Counted from the stretch's first letter, positions 1 through 12,841 are shown. The stretch is 35,190 bases of DNA from Pseudomonadaceae bacterium (GCA_019745275.1 JAIETJ010000020.1:1-35190); one strand, 5' to 3'. Notes: a model not told the origin generated them from the letters alone. Translations and numbers: made by a program.

Positions 1-115
1 GGCTCGGCACCACCACCAAGGCCGGCGCCAAGGGCTCGCTGAGCGGCGTGGCCAGCAGGGCACAGGCTAATTCACCGAGGGTTTCTAGATCGGGGGCGTG
101 ATAAAGGCTGAGCAT
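1..115 (-). CDS. recC: RecC, exodeoxyribonuclease V gamma subunit (N-terminal fragment)
   Basis: Only the first 38 codons are inside the window; the gene runs off the left edge. The translation begins MLSLYHAPDLETLGELA and continues to VVVPS. This matches the start of RecC, where a short beta strand with a YH(S/A) motif is followed by a helix and a hydrophobic strand ending in VQS or VPS. RecC is the Chi-recognising subunit of the RecBCD helicase-nuclease that processes double-strand breaks. An in-frame ATG two codons upstream (base 121) is an alternative start, and neither start has a strong ribosome binding site. The gene diverges from the PilT/PilU-like gene across a 170-base gap in which I see no clear promoter. 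Identity rests on N-terminal similarity only. Confidence 0.7.
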   Translation of the reverse strand, partial: MLSLYHAPDLETLGELACALLATPLSEPLAPALVVVPS

Positions 116-285
116 GGGCATCCGTTCAGGGCAGAGCAAAAAGGCGACAACTGGTGGTTTGCCAGCATAACGCGAAGGCGACAGCAAACTAGGCTTAAAG
201 CATACCGCTCGACTGCGACACAGCGCGTCGTGGTCTGTGTTGCGAGCATTGCCGGGCAGCCATTCTAACCAACCGAGAGCCGACC

Positions 286-1419
286 ATGTACGAGCAACCT
301 ACTGCCGCCGCGCGGCCCGATGTGTACCCATTGCTGCAAGAACTGTATGCGTTGAACGGCTCAGATATGTTTTTCAGTGTCGGCAGCCCGGCGCAGATTA
401 AAGTTGAGGGCCGGACGCGCCCGCTAGATACGCCGAAACTGTTACCCGGCGATGTGCGCTCTATGGCCTATCAATTAATGAGCAGCAAGCAAGCCGCCGA
501 GTTTGAATTGGAACTGGAGATGAACCTAGCGGTAAACGTCGAAAACGGTGGGCGTTTTCGGATTAACCTGTATTACCAGCGCGGCGAAGTGTCGATGGTT
601 GCGCGCCTGATCAAGCGTGAAATCCCCTCGATTAGCGCCCTCGGCTTACCGCTGCAATTGGAGCAACTGGCACTGCATGGGCACGGCTTAATCTTGGTGG
701 TCGGGGCGGCCGGGGCGGGGAAGTCCACCACCCTCGCGGCCATGCTCGACTACCGCAACGAGCACCAAGACGGGCACATTTTGTGTATCGAAGACCCGAT
801 CGAGTTTTTGCATAAACACAAACTCTCGGTGCTCGACCAACGCGAAGTCGGTATCGACACCCACAGTTTTTCCAGCGCCTTGCGCAACGTCCTGCGCGAG
901 GCGCCAGACGTGATTATGCTCGGCGAGATTCGTGATTTAGACAGCATGCAACACGCCCTGCATTACGCCGAAACCGGCCACCTGTGCATCGCCACCCTGC
1001 ACGCCACCAGCACCATTCACGCCCTAGAGCGCATCGTTCGGTTCTTCCCCGAAGAAGCCCGCGAACAAGTACGCGCCGACCTCGGACAAAATCTCTTGGC
1101 GCTGGTCGGCCAACGTTTAATCCCCGGTGTTGCCGCGCAACGAGTGGTGGCGGTAGAGCTGATGCTCGGCTCCGCACACATCCGCGATCTAATCCAACGC
1201 GGCCAACTGGATGCCCTGCGTGAGGCCGTCAGCCGCAGCACCGAACAAGGTATGCAGACCTTCGATCAACATCTGCTCACGCTGTATGAAAACGGCAAAA
1301 TCAGCGCCGAAGAAGCCATCCGCCACGCCGAATCGCGCACCGACATCACCTTAAAAATCCGCCTCGCCCAAGGCGCCACCAGCCTCGACCCACTACTCAA
1401 TGTAGTGCGCGACAGTTGA
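286..1419 (+). CDS. PilT/PilU-family retraction-type ATPase (PilU-like paralogue)
   Basis: A 377-residue hexameric secretion-type ATPase of the PilT/PilU family, which powers type IV pilus retraction at the inner-membrane base of the pilus. Visible motifs are the N-terminal GSDMFFSVG segment (about 25-33), Walker A GAAGAGKST (140-148), Asp box EDPIEF (169-174), Walker B DVIMLGEIR (208-216) and His box ETGHLCIATLHA (229-240). The stretch DQREVGIDTHSF and the STEQGMQTFDQ segment are closer to PilU than to PilT. The Walker A is Ala-rich where PilT/PilU normally have Thr, but the Lys and Ser/Thr ligands are kept, so it should bind ATP. It stands alone, away from any visible pil genes, between recC and gyrB. 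A GAGAG lies about 8 bases before the ATG. It is probably an additional paralogue rather than the main PilU; that is inference. Confidence 0.8.
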   Translation: MYEQPTAAARPDVYPLLQELYALNGSDMFFSVGSPAQIKVEGRTRPLDTPKLLPGDVRSMAYQLMSSKQAAEFELELEMNLAVNVENGGRFRINLYYQRGEVSMVARLIKREIPSISALGLPLQLEQLALHGHGLILVVGAAGAGKSTTLAAMLDYRNEHQDGHILCIEDPIEFLHKHKLSVLDQREVGIDTHSFSSALRNVLREAPDVIMLGEIRDLDSMQHALHYAETGHLCIATLHATSTIHALERIVRFFPEEAREQVRADLGQNLLALVGQRLIPGVAAQRVVAVELMLGSAHIRDLIQRGQLDALREAVSRSTEQGMQTFDQHLLTLYENGKISAEEAIRHAESRTDITLKIRLAQGATSLDPLLNVVRDS

Positions 1420-1474
1420 ACAGGGCTTAGTCAGCATTTTCTGCAGCCAGCGCCCCGCGACTCAGCCCTAAAGC

Positions 1475-1516
1475 AAAACCCCCGACAGATTTGCATCTGC
1501 CGGGGGTTTTGTTTTT
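1475..1516. terminator. Bidirectional intrinsic terminator
   Basis: A 16-bp stem with one mismatch (1475-1490 against 1495-1510, loop 1491-1494) has a core CCCCCG/CGGGGG, flanking AAAA/TTTT and a T-rich tail to 1516. A-rich sequence on the left gives a U-tract for the other strand. It lies between the convergent PilU-like gene and gyrB and can serve both. Confidence 0.85.
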
Positions 1517-1577
1517 AGCCTAGGTGACGATTAACTTTGGCCGAGTGAGCAAATAACTTTGCCCACCTACGAACGGA

Positions 1578-5101
<3,524 letters not shown>

Positions 5102-5110
5102 TAGCTAACT

Positions 5111-5251
5111 GACCGTTGCAGAACATAGCGAGCGAAGGTCAGACCCGGCGAGGCGGGATCTGTTGCGCAAGCGGAGTGTACGCGTGGTACATGAGCACTC
5201 CAAAGCAGATCCCAACACGGCATGGCCGAGCCTAGTAGTTATTCAACGGTC
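5111..5251. repeat. Dispersed palindromic intergenic element, copy A
   Basis: About 141 bases fill the dnaN-recF gap. The ends form an 8-bp inverted repeat (GACCGTTG at 5111-5118, CAACGGTC at 5244-5251). A second perfect 8-bp stem pairs GGGATCTG (5155-5162) with CAGATCCC (5206-5213). Inside is a smaller hairpin, TGTAC/GTACA. Copy B at 23973-24093 aligns over most of its length but uses different stem bases that still pair. It could act in the dnaN-recF transcript as a structured RNA or be a MITE/REP-type sequence. I cannot name the family. Confidence 0.75.
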
Positions 5252-5257
5252 TGCCGG

Positions 5258-6361
5258 TTACAGACGCATCGGCATAACCACGTAAGAAGATTCGTCATTG
5301 CCGGCTTCTTGAACCAGCGCACTGCTGTTGGAATCGGAGAGAATCAGACGTACCTGATCGGTAGTCATCACCGCCAACACATCGAGCAGATAGCTGACGT
5401 TAAAACCAATTTCCAAACTGCCGCCGTTGTAGTCGACTGCCACTTCTTCTTCGGCTTCTTCTTGCTCAGGATTGTTGGCCTGCATCTTCAATTGGCCGCT
5501 GGCCAACTGCAGACGAATACCGCGATATTTTTCATTAGACAAAATAGCGGTACGGCTAAAGGCTTCACGCAAGCCCTGGCGATCGGCCAAGACTAATTTG
5601 TCACCACCGCGTGGCAATACGCGCTCGTAGTCAGGGAACTTGCCATCCACCAATTTCGAGGTGAAGGTGAACTCGCCGGTGGTGGCGCGAATATGGTGCT
5701 GACCCAGCACGATGCTGACCGTGCCGTCTTGCTCGGTGAGCAAACGCGCCAGCTCCAAAATACCTTTGCGCGGCACAATCACTTGGTGTTTGTCGGCCTG
5801 TTCAATTCCGGCTTCCATGGTGCACATGGCCAAACGGTGACCGTCGGTGGCCACCGCTCGCAATACATTGGCACTGACTTCTAACAACATACCGTTCAGG
5901 TAATAGCGCACATCTTGCTGCGCCATGGCGAAACTGGTGCGTTCGATCAAGCGGCGCAATTTGTGTTGCGAGAGGACGAAGGTCAGCGAACCCTGTCCGT
6001 CTTCGACCGAAGGGAAATCGTTGGCTGGCAGAGTGGATAGGGTGAAGCGGCTGCGGCCGGCTTTTACGATGAGCTTTTGCTCATCAACACGAATATCGAT
6101 CAGTGCATCGCTGGGCAAACTTTTGCAGATATCCATCAGCTTGCGCGCCGGCACGGTGATTTCACCCGGTTCAGCGGCTTCTTCCAAAGTCACTCGACCG
6201 ACCAACTCAACTTCTAGGTCGGTGCCGGTCAGCGACAACTGTTGACCCTGCACCACCAACAAGACGTTGGAGAGTACCGGTAGAGTTTGCCGCCGCTCGA
6301 CAACGCCGGCGACCAGTTGCAGCGGTTTCAACAGAGCTTCGCGTTGAATAGTGAAATGCAT
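5258..6361 (-). CDS. dnaN: DNA polymerase III beta subunit (sliding clamp)
   Basis: A 367-residue clamp protein, one residue longer than the E. coli protein. It forms a dimeric ring that tethers DNA polymerase III and other repair partners to DNA. The sequence shows the three-domain clamp fold pattern. It begins MHFTIQREALLKPLQLVAGVVERR, with TLPVLSNVLL next, ATDGHRLAM in the middle domain, and the C-terminal YVVMPMRL that lines the hydrophobic peptide-binding cleft. It lies 50 bases downstream of dnaA on the same strand, close enough for co-transcription. The recF gap behind it holds palindromic repeat copy A. Confidence 0.98.
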   Translation of the reverse strand: MHFTIQREALLKPLQLVAGVVERRQTLPVLSNVLLVVQGQQLSLTGTDLEVELVGRVTLEEAAEPGEITVPARKLMDICKSLPSDALIDIRVDEQKLIVKAGRSRFTLSTLPANDFPSVEDGQGSLTFVLSQHKLRRLIERTSFAMAQQDVRYYLNGMLLEVSANVLRAVATDGHRLAMCTMEAGIEQADKHQVIVPRKGILELARLLTEQDGTVSIVLGQHHIRATTGEFTFTSKLVDGKFPDYERVLPRGGDKLVLADRQGLREAFSRTAILSNEKYRGIRLQLASGQLKMQANNPEQEEAEEEVAVDYNGGSLEIGFNVSYLLDVLAVMTTDQVRLILSDSNSSALVQEAGNDESSYVVMPMRL

Positions 6362-6411
6362 GGTCAGTCCTTGTCTTATCAGTTTGCGTTGCTGCCCTCG
6401 GCGGGCAAACC

Positions 6412-7905
6412 TTAGGTAGTGAGTGTGCGCAGCAGGTTTTTATAGTCTTCACAGATGTCCGCGTCGGACTCGCGCAGTTGTGCAATCTTACGACAACCAT
6501 GCAAAACAGTGGTGTGGTCGCGTCCACCAAAAGCATCACCAATTTCTGGCAGGCTGTGGTTAGTTAACTCTTTGGACAAGGCCATGGCCACCTGACGCGG
6601 CCGGGCTACCGAGCGCGAACGACGCTTGGAGAGTAAATCGGAAATCTTGATTTTGTAATACTCAGCCACGGTGCGCTGAATGTTATCGATGCTAACCAGT
6701 TTGTCCTGCAAGGCCAGCAAGTCTTTCAGCGACTCACGAATCAGCTCGATGGTGATATCGCGACCCATAAAGTGTGCATGGGCAATCACCCGTTTGAGGG
6801 CGCCTTCCAGTTCACGGACGTTGGAGCGAATCCGCTGGGCGATAAAAAACGCCGCATCATGGGGCAAGTCGACCTTGGCCTGATCGGCTTTCTTCATCAA
6901 GATAGCCACCCGGGTTTCCAACTCCGGCGGTTCAACCGCGACAGTCAGACCCCAACCAAAGCGGGATTTGAGGCGTTCTTCTAGGCCATCTATTTCTTTC
7001 GGGTAACGGTCGCTGGTCAGAATCACCTGCTGACCGCCTTCAAGCAACGCGTTAAAGGTATGGAAGAACTCTTCCTGGGAGCGCTCTTTCTTGGCGAAGA
7101 ACTGAATATCATCGATCAACAGCGCATCCACCGAGCGGTAGAAACGCTTGAATTCATTGATGGCATTCAGCTGCAAGGCTTTAACCATGTCCGCTACGAA
7201 ACGCTCCGAATGCAGGTAAACCACCTTGGCATTCGGATTCTTCTTTAATAGGTGATTGCCCACCGCGTGCATCAAGTGGGTTTTACCCAAGCCAACACCG
7301 CCGTACAAAAACAACGGGTTGTAGCCGTGCTTGGGGTTATCCGCAACTTGCCAAGCGGCGGCACGCGCCAGTTGGTTGGACTTACCCTCAACAAAATTGT
7401 CGAAGGTGAAGGTGCGGTTCAGGTAGCTGGTGTGTTTCAACCCGCCCTCAACCTGCACCGAGCGCTCCGTGCGGGCCGGTGGTAATTGCCCACTGGCGCC
7501 GCGCATCGGATCGAAGCTGGCACGCGAGGGCTCATCCACGGAGGAGACCACGTTCATCTGTGCCGCCGTTGGCAAGACTATCGCAGGTGCCTGGCTAACC
7601 ACCGGCGCGCTGGGCAAAACCACCGCTTGGCTCGGCGCAGGTCGAGCGGCTGCGGCGCTGCGCTTACTGCCTATTAATAGCGAGAGTGCCGGTGCCTGAC
7701 CATTGCTGCGCTCATCTAATAGCTCGAGCAACCGACCAAGGTACTTTTCATTGACCCAATCGAGGACAAATCGGTTAGGTGCATAGATGCGCAGTTCGTC
7801 GCCTTCGGCTTCGATCTGTAATGGACGAATCCAAGTATTAAATTGTTGCGCTGGCAGCTCATCGCGTAACAACTCTACGCATTGCTGCCAAAGGTCCATG
7901 GACAC
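6412..7905 (-). CDS. dnaA: Chromosomal replication initiator protein DnaA
   Basis: A 497-residue AAA+ initiator that binds 9-mer DnaA boxes and melts oriC. Domain I ([18 protein letters not shown], with the W/F-rich segment) recruits DnaB. A low-complexity Ala/Pro-rich linker covers about 85-165. Domain III has Walker [10 protein letters not shown] and Walker [10 protein letters not shown]. Domain IV has the DNA-binding signature [12 protein letters not shown]. The start is GTG (7905-7903), preceded by AGGGGA at five bases; an in-frame ATG two codons later is the alternative. It heads the dnaA-dnaN-recF-gyrB cluster and is read away from oriC. A DnaA box sits on its probable -35 position, which suggests autoregulation. 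Confidence 0.98.
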   Translation of the reverse strand: MSMDLWQQCVELLRDELPAQQFNTWIRPLQIEAEGDELRIYAPNRFVLDWVNEKYLGRLLELLDERSNGQAPALSLLIGSKRSAAAARPAPSQAVVLPSAPVVSQAPAIVLPTAAQMNVVSSVDEPSRASFDPMRGASGQLPPARTERSVQVEGGLKHTSYLNRTFTFDNFVEGKSNQLARAAAWQVADNPKHGYNPLFLYGGVGLGKTHLMHAVGNHLLKKNPNAKVVYLHSERFVADMVKALQLNAINEFKRFYRSVDALLIDDIQFFAKKERSQEEFFHTFNALLEGGQQVILTSDRYPKEIDGLEERLKSRFGWGLTVAVEPPELETRVAILMKKADQAKVDLPHDAAFFIAQRIRSNVRELEGALKRVIAHAHFMGRDITIELIRESLKDLLALQDKLVSIDNIQRTVAEYYKIKISDLLSKRRSRSVARPRQVAMALSKELTNHSLPEIGDAFGGRDHTTVLHGCRKIAQLRESDADICEDYKNLLRTLTT

Positions 7906-8340
7906 GTAAATCCCCTACAGCCGCAGCGCGACAAGGTCAAAAATCAGCGGCAATTGTACCGGCCTGACACGAGGTTATCCACAATAAGAGCAGGCCAAAC
8001 GCAAACAAACTGAGCACAGAGGGCGAAAGTGCACAACTACACGGACGCCTGCAAAAGGCTGTGCATAACAGCACCTAAAGCCTGAGTAAAACCCATGGGA
8101 TAACCGCGTGAATAACTCGCCTGTTGATAACTAGCCTTTCTGTCCCCAGCTTGTGCGCAGGCCACCCACACGTAATGCAGGCTTTTTAGACACCCTTCAC
8201 GAACGCTACAACCCATACAGATCTAAGCATGCAGAATGTTATCAACAGAAAATAGGCGCAGTAAGAGTTATAAACAAAATAAAGATTCTAAAAATCTCTT
8301 TCTTTTTTATATTATTAACCTGCAAGAAAAAGGCGGTTAG
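7906..8340. other. oriC: oriC, primary chromosomal replication origin
   Basis: The dnaA-rpmH gap (7906-8432) has no gene. Perfect or TTATNCACA-type DnaA boxes are at 7975-7983 (+) and 8060-8068 (-, TTATGCACA). One-mismatch boxes are at 8107-8115 (-), 8122-8130 (-, TTATCAACA) and 8239-8247 (+, TTATCAACA), and a weak TTATAAACA is at 8268-8276 (+). Beyond them is a strongly AT-rich run (about 8262-8332), a plausible duplex unwinding element. The arrangement and position between dnaA and rpmH are those of Pseudomonas oriC. The right end of the gap carries the rpmH promoter and leader. Confidence 0.93.
7953..7983 (-). promoter_or_regulatory. Candidate dnaA promoter overlapped by a DnaA box
   Basis: On the minus strand a TACAAT -10 hexamer lies at 7958-7953, about 48 bases before the GTG start. 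No good -35 is present at 17 bp. Instead that position is covered by the perfect DnaA box TTATCCACA (plus strand, 7975-7983). A DnaA box on the -35 is the arrangement expected for repression of dnaA by its own product. Inferred from sequence only. Confidence 0.45.
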
Positions 8341-8343
8341 AAA

Positions 8344-8406
8344 TTGACCTACGCCGACAGTTTCTCTAGAATTGCCGGTCTCTTTAAACGGGGGCCATTC
8401 CGGCCC
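8344..8406 (+). promoter_or_regulatory. rpmH promoter and leader hairpin
   Basis: TTGACC (8344-8349), a 17-bp spacer and TAGAAT (8367-8372) form a near-consensus sigma-70 promoter about 60 bases before rpmH. The leader carries a GC-rich hairpin, GGGCC/GGCCC (8392-8396 with 8402-8406, loop ATTCC). It abuts the AT-rich end of oriC, so transcription starts just outside the unwinding element. Confidence 0.75.
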
Positions 8407-8432
8407 GTAGTCGACCACCAGGTATACGCACG

Positions 8433-8567
8433 ATGAAACGTACATTCCAACCAAGCACAATCAAGCGCGCTCGCACCCACGGTTTCCGTGCTCGCATGGC
8501 TACTAAGAACGGCCGTGCCGTCCTGTCGCGTCGTCGCGCCAAGGGCCGTAAGCGTCTGGCAGTCTGA
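8433..8567 (+). CDS. rpmH: 50S ribosomal protein L34
   Basis: A 44-residue, very basic protein starting [18 protein letters not shown] and ending in KGRKRLAV, the invariant L34 pattern. It is a small protein of the large ribosomal subunit, contacting 23S rRNA. It is the first gene on the right-hand side of oriC and is followed 14 bases later by rnpA, with which it is classically co-transcribed. Confidence 0.98.
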
Positions 8568-8581
8568 TAAACCCGGCACGG

Positions 8582-9016
8582 GTGATGAGTCGAGACTTCT
8601 GTCGGGAAAAGCGTCTGCTAACTCCCCGGCAATTCAAAGCTGTCTTCGACTCTCCCAGCGGTAAGGTTCCAGGTAAAAACGTTCTACTCCTTGCCCGTCT
8701 CAACGATCTGGATCATCCCCGCTTGGGTTTGGTGATCGGTAAAAAGAGCGTCAAACTCTCCGTTGAGCGCAATCGTCTTAAACGCCAAATTCGCGAATCC
8801 TATCGCCACAGCCAAGAGGCTTTGAGTGGTTGGGATATCGTAGTGGTGGCGCGCAAGGGCCTTGGCGATCTGGAAAATGCTGAACTCGCACAGCAGTTCG
8901 GTAAGCTCTGGAAGCGCCTCGCACGCAGTAAAACGCCACCTGTAACCACTGCGCCAGAAAGCACAAATTCTGCAAGCAACACCCCAGCAGAGGTGGTCGA
9001 CAGTTCCCATGCGTAA
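8582..9016 (+). CDS. rnpA: Ribonuclease P protein component
   Basis: A 144-residue basic protein cofactor of the RNase P ribozyme, which trims the 5' leader of pre-tRNAs. The RNR signature [13 protein letters not shown] and the preceding [12 protein letters not shown] are present. The C-terminal tail after about residue 117 is Pro/Ser/Thr-rich and unlikely to be part of the fold. Two adjacent in-frame starts exist: GTG at 8582 (pseudomonad homologues usually start M-x-SRDF, favouring this one) and ATG at 8585. The ribosome binding site does not decide. The 3' end overlaps yidD by eight bases. Confidence 0.96.
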   Translation: MMSRDFCREKRLLTPRQFKAVFDSPSGKVPGKNVLLLARLNDLDHPRLGLVIGKKSVKLSVERNRLKRQIRESYRHSQEALSGWDIVVVARKGLGDLENAELAQQFGKLWKRLARSKTPPVTTAPESTNSASNTPAEVVDSSHA

Positions 9017-9254
9017 ACTGGCCCTCGTAGCTATCCAGTTCTACCGCTTTGCTATCAGCCCAATGATGGCAAATCACTGTCGCTTCCATCCAAGCTGTTC
9101 CTGCTATGCATATGAAGCCATTGAACAACATGGCTTTATTCGCGGTGGCTGGCTGACTACTCGTCGGCTTGGTCGCTGTCACCCGTGGCATGCCGGAGGT
9201 TACGATCCGGTGCCATTGGCTAAATATCCCCGTCCCTCTTCGTTGGCCGAGTAA
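9009..9254 (+). CDS. yidD: Membrane protein insertion efficiency factor YidD
   Basis: An 81-residue protein with the conserved core [16 protein letters not shown] and the [18 protein letters not shown] motif of the YidD/DUF37 family. It starts with an amphipathic segment ([17 protein letters not shown]) thought to lie along the inner membrane. It assists insertion or folding of membrane proteins together with YidC. It overlaps rnpA by eight bases and lies two bases before yidC, so the three genes are tightly coupled. Confidence 0.96.
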   Translation: MRKLALVAIQFYRFAISPMMANHCRFHPSCSCYAYEAIEQHGFIRGGWLTTRRLGRCHPWHAGGYDPVPLAKYPRPSSLAE

Positions 9255-9256
9255 TC

Positions 9257-10930
9257 ATGAAAATTCATCGCTCGATCCCGATCGTCGCTCTGGCAGTCGT
9301 GTCTTATTTGATGGTTTTGCAGTGGAGCGAGGACTACGGTCTGCAACCCCTGCCTGCATCCACGACTGTGGTAAGCACACAATCTTCAACAGATTTGCCT
9401 AGCAATACAGCTAGCAACCCCAGCAGCGAAGACGTTCCTACCAGCAGCAGTGAACACGTCGAAGCCATAAGCTCCGTGCCAGCGAGCAGCGATAAACTGA
9501 TTCGCGTGCAAACCGATGTATTTGATCTGGCCATCGACCCTAAGGGTGGCGATGTTGTGCAGTTGAGCCTGCCGAAATACCCGCAGAATCAAAAGCGCCC
9601 AGATGTAGCTTTTCAGCTGTTCGATAATTCAACTAATCATATCTATCAGGCGCAAAGCGGCCTGACCGGCGCCAATGGTCCGGATGCGCGCGCCAATGGC
9701 CGCCCGCTCTACGCCGCGAGTCAAGCCAGTTACCAAATGGCTGAAGGACAAGATGAGTTACTGGTTGAGTTGAAGTTCAACGAAGCCGGGATCAACTACG
9801 TTAAGAGTTTTGCCTTCAAACGCGGCGTTTACGATCTGGTAGTGAGCTATCGCATCGATAACCAGAGCGCTCAGGCATGGAGCGGCAATTTGTTCGCGCA
9901 ACTGAAGCGTGATGCCAGTGCCGATCCGTCCTCCAGTACCGCGACAGGTTCAGCCACCTACCTGGGTGCAGCTTTGTGGACTCCAGAAAAGCCGTACACA
10001 AAACTGTCGATGTCAGACATCGATAAAGCACCCTTCAAACAGTCTGTGCAAGGTGGTTGGGTTGCTTGGTTGCAACACTATTTTGTTACCGCTTGGATTC
10101 CAAACAAAGACAGCACTGACGTGGTGCAAACGCGCAAAGACAGCCAAGGCAATTACATTATTGGCTTTACCGGTCCAGCACTGAACGTACCGGCCGGTGC
10201 CCAAGGCGAAACCAGCGCGACCCTATACGCCGGGCCAAAAAGCCAAGAAACCTTAAAGGCACTGGCTCCTGGCTTAGAACTGACTGTCGACTACGGCATG
10301 CTCTGGTTTATCGCCCAGCCGATTTTCTGGTTGCTTGAACATATCCACAGCTTGTTGGGTAACTGGGGCTGGTCAATCATCTGTCTGACAATTCTGATCA
10401 AGCTGGCCTTTTTCCCACTCTCGGCCGCCAGCTATAAATCGATGGCGCGTATGCGTGCGGTATCGCCAAAACTGGCAGCCTTGAAAGAGCAGTTTGGCGA
10501 CGACCGGCAGAAAATGTCGCAAGCCATGATGGAGCTGTACAAGAAGGAGAAGATCAATCCACTGGGTGGCTGCCTGCCAATTCTGGTGCAAATGCCAGTA
10601 TTCCTGTCGTTGTATTGGGTGTTGCTGGAAAGCGTAGAAATGCGCCAAGCACCGTGGATTCTGTGGATTACCGATCTGTCGATCAAAGATCCATTCTTCC
10701 TACTGCCGATCATCATGGGCGCTACCATGTTTATTCAGCAGCAACTCAACCCAACGCCGCCAGATCCGATGCAGGCCAAGGTGATGAAGCTAATGCCTAT
10801 CATCTTCACCTTCTTCTTCCTCTGGTTCCCGGCCGGTCTAGTGCTGTATTGGGTAGTCAACAACTGCTTGTCGATAGCTCAGCAGTGGTACATTACCCGC
10901 AAGATCGAAGCAGAAATGAGCAAAGCATAA
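9257..10930 (+). CDS. yidC: Membrane protein insertase YidC
   Basis: A 557-residue inner-membrane insertase acting with or without SecYEG; one of its known substrates is the F0 c subunit. An N-terminal transmembrane anchor (about 7-22) is followed by a Ser/Thr-rich linker (about 35-75). A large periplasmic beta domain spans about 80-345. The conserved C-terminal five-helix core includes the segments [17 protein letters not shown] and [20 protein letters not shown] Lys/Arg-poor cytoplasmic end closes it (EAEMSKA). Length and layout fit Gram-negative YidC. It lies two bases after yidD. A GC-rich hairpin follows. Confidence 0.97.
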   Translation: MKIHRSIPIVALAVVSYLMVLQWSEDYGLQPLPASTTVVSTQSSTDLPSNTASNPSSEDVPTSSSEHVEAISSVPASSDKLIRVQTDVFDLAIDPKGGDVVQLSLPKYPQNQKRPDVAFQLFDNSTNHIYQAQSGLTGANGPDARANGRPLYAASQASYQMAEGQDELLVELKFNEAGINYVKSFAFKRGVYDLVVSYRIDNQSAQAWSGNLFAQLKRDASADPSSSTATGSATYLGAALWTPEKPYTKLSMSDIDKAPFKQSVQGGWVAWLQHYFVTAWIPNKDSTDVVQTRKDSQGNYIIGFTGPALNVPAGAQGETSATLYAGPKSQETLKALAPGLELTVDYGMLWFIAQPIFWLLEHIHSLLGNWGWSIICLTILIKLAFFPLSAASYKSMARMRAVSPKLAALKEQFGDDRQKMSQAMMELYKKEKINPLGGCLPILVQMPVFLSLYWVLLESVEMRQAPWILWITDLSIKDPFFLLPIIMGATMFIQQQLNPTPPDPMQAKVMKLMPIIFTFFFLWFPAGLVLYWVVNNCLSIAQQWYITRKIEAEMSKA

Positions 10931-10956
10931 GTCGCCCAGTTTGCTCCGCACTTACA

Positions 10957-10983
10957 CAAGACGCCCCCTCGTGGGGCGTCTTG
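10957..10983 (+). terminator. Hairpin after yidC
   Basis: A perfect 11-bp stem, CAAGACGCCCC with GGGGCGTCTTG (loop CTCGT), starts 26 bases after yidC. No real T-run follows, so it may be a weak or Rho-assisted terminator, or an mRNA-stabilising structure between yidC and mnmE. Confidence 0.6.
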
Positions 10984-11027
10984 CTATCTGCCATTTAGCC
11001 GCAAAAACCGCCCATAAGAGTATTGCC

Positions 11028-12395
11028 ATGCGCATCAGTACCGAGACCATCGCCGCCGTCGCCACTGCTCAAGGTCGCGGTGGTGTGGGCATAGTGAGGG
11101 TATCCGGACCCTTGGCGCAGAGCATTGCCATGGCCGTCAGTGGCCGCGAGTTAAAACCTCGCTATGCCCATTACGGCCCGTTTAGCGACGCCGATGGTCA
11201 GGTACTGGATCAAGGTTTAGCCCTGTACTTCCCCGGCCCACATTCGTTTACCGGCGAAGACGTACTGGAGTTACAGGGCCATGGCGGCCCGGTGGTATTG
11301 GATTTGTTACTGCGCCGCTGCGTGCAGCTCGGTGCGCGCTTAGCGCGGCCGGGTGAGTTCAGCGAGCGGGCATTTTTGAATGACAAGCTGGATTTAGCCC
11401 AAGCCGAGGCGATTGCCGATTTGATCGAAGCCAGCTCCGAGCAAGCTGCGCGCAATGCCTTGCGCTCGCTGCAAGGCGAGTTTTCTAAGCGCGTGCATGA
11501 ACTCACCGAGCGCTTAATCAGTTTGCGTATTTATGTGGAAGCGGCGATCGATTTTCCTGAAGAGGAAATCGACTTTCTCGCCGATGGCCATGTACTCAAA
11601 TTGCTCAACGAGGTGCGCGCCGACTTGGCCTTGGTACTCAAACAAGCCGGTCAAGGAGCCTTGCTACGTGAAGGCATGACGGTGGTAATCGCTGGTCGAC
11701 CGAACGCCGGTAAATCCAGCCTGCTAAATGCCCTGGCGGGACACGAAGCGGCGATAGTCACTGCCATCGCCGGGACTACCCGCGATGTATTGCGCGAACA
11801 TATTCATATCGACGGTATGCCACTGCACGTAGTGGACACCGCTGGCCTGCGCGACACCGACGACCATGTAGAAAAAATCGGCGTAGAACGCGCGCTCAAA
11901 GCCATCCATGAGGCTGATCGAGTGTTATTGGTGGTCGATGCTAACGCGCCAGAAGCGCTCGATCCCTTTGCCCTGTGGCCCGAGTTTCTCCAGCAGCGCC
12001 CCGACCCGGCCAAGCTCACCCTGATCCGCAATAAGGCCGATCTCAGCAAAGAGCCGGTGGCTATGCAGGTGTGTGAGGATGGCCATGTGACTATTAGCCT
12101 TTCGGCAAAATCCACCGAAGGGCTGGATTTACTTCGTGAGCACCTGAAAACCTGCATGGGTTATGAACAAACGCTGGAGGGCAGCTTCAGCGCCCGCCGC
12201 CGCCACCTAGACGCGTTAAAGCAAGCCAGCACAGCGCTTGAACACGGCCATGCGCAACTGACCCTAGCCGGTGCCGGTGAGCTATTGGCGGAAGACTTAC
12301 GCCAAGCCCAGCAAGTGCTGGGAGAGATCACCGGGGCATTCAGTTCGGATGACTTACTCGGACGCATTTTCTCGAGCTTTTGCATCGGTAAATAA
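11028..12395 (+). CDS. mnmE: tRNA modification GTPase MnmE
   Basis: A 455-residue GTPase that, with MnmG, installs the (carboxymethyl)aminomethyl group on wobble U34 of several tRNAs. The N-terminal folate-binding domain includes [21 protein letters not shown]. The G domain has G1 GRPNAGKS (223-230), GTTRD (249-253), DTAGL (270-274) and NKAD. The C-terminal CIGK carries the catalytic Cys. The frame is open upstream to 10941, but the ATG at 11028 gives the family length and a conserved N-terminus. Its partner mnmG lies 541 bases downstream, across the second origin-like region. Confidence 0.98.
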   Translation: MRISTETIAAVATAQGRGGVGIVRVSGPLAQSIAMAVSGRELKPRYAHYGPFSDADGQVLDQGLALYFPGPHSFTGEDVLELQGHGGPVVLDLLLRRCVQLGARLARPGEFSERAFLNDKLDLAQAEAIADLIEASSEQAARNALRSLQGEFSKRVHELTERLISLRIYVEAAIDFPEEEIDFLADGHVLKLLNEVRADLALVLKQAGQGALLREGMTVVIAGRPNAGKSSLLNALAGHEAAIVTAIAGTTRDVLREHIHIDGMPLHVVDTAGLRDTDDHVEKIGVERALKAIHEADRVLLVVDANAPEALDPFALWPEFLQQRPDPAKLTLIRNKADLSKEPVAMQVCEDGHVTISLSAKSTEGLDLLREHLKTCMGYEQTLEGSFSARRRHLDALKQASTALEHGHAQLTLAGAGELLAEDLRQAQQVLGEITGAFSSDDLLGRIFSSFCIGK

Positions 12396-12475
12396 CCGAA
12401 CTGGCTAAACGCTACAGAAGCGCGCCGCTTACCCCACGACTTAAACCGAAAAATACTGCTGCAGCTAACTGCTGT

Positions 12476-12498
12476 GGCAGGCTTTTGCCTGCCTGTTT
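12476..12498 (+). terminator. Probable terminator after mnmE
   Basis: GGCAGGC (12476-12482) and GCCTGCC (12487-12493) form a perfect 7-bp stem with a TTTT loop, followed by a short TGTTT. It sits about 80 bases after mnmE and would isolate the origin-like region that follows from read-through. Confidence 0.55.
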
Positions 12499-12534
12499 AG
12501 TCGACCAATAGCGCAGATTTGACGGCATAAGGTC

Positions 12535-12841
12535 TGTGGAAAAGCCGGCTTAAAAGCAGTCGATAAAATGCCCTGGGAGCTGTTGAAAAACCCATCTGTG
12601 GATAACCACTGCTTTCATCCACAGGCTTAGGGCGCTTATCCAAAAGCCTCAATGGCGCATAAGCACAGTTCTGTACACGGCTTTATGTATTGATTTTAAA
12701 GGGCTGTAGCCATCTATCCACAGAAAACAGGCTCAGTAGTTATAAACATAAAAATAAAGATTTAAATAAATTCATACTTATATTTTCTATTAATCAACAG
12801 CCCATAACGCGAAAGCCAGCGAGCAGTGGATTTTGTCCACA
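12535..12841. other. Second origin-like region between mnmE and mnmG
   Basis: The 12396-12936 gap has no gene. A perfect DnaA box TTATCCACA is at 12597-12605 (-). One-mismatch boxes are at 12535-12543 (-), 12615-12623 (+), 12636-12644 (+), 12714-12722 (+) and 12833-12841 (+), and a weak TTATAAACA is at 12740-12748 (+). An AT-rich run covers about 12738-12794. The segment around 12715-12790 aligns with oriC 8240-8325, sharing ACAGAAAA, AGGC, CAGTA, GTTATAAACA and AATAAAGATT in order. A second putative origin at this locus has been described for P. aeruginosa. A TATACT -10 at 12869-12874 with a poor -35 may serve mnmG. Confidence 0.8.

Noticed and set aside
8153..8460. Frames of 64 and 72 codons in the dnaA-rpmH gap
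   Set aside because: They cross DnaA boxes and the AT-rich unwinding segment, and have no ribosome binding site or conservation signal.
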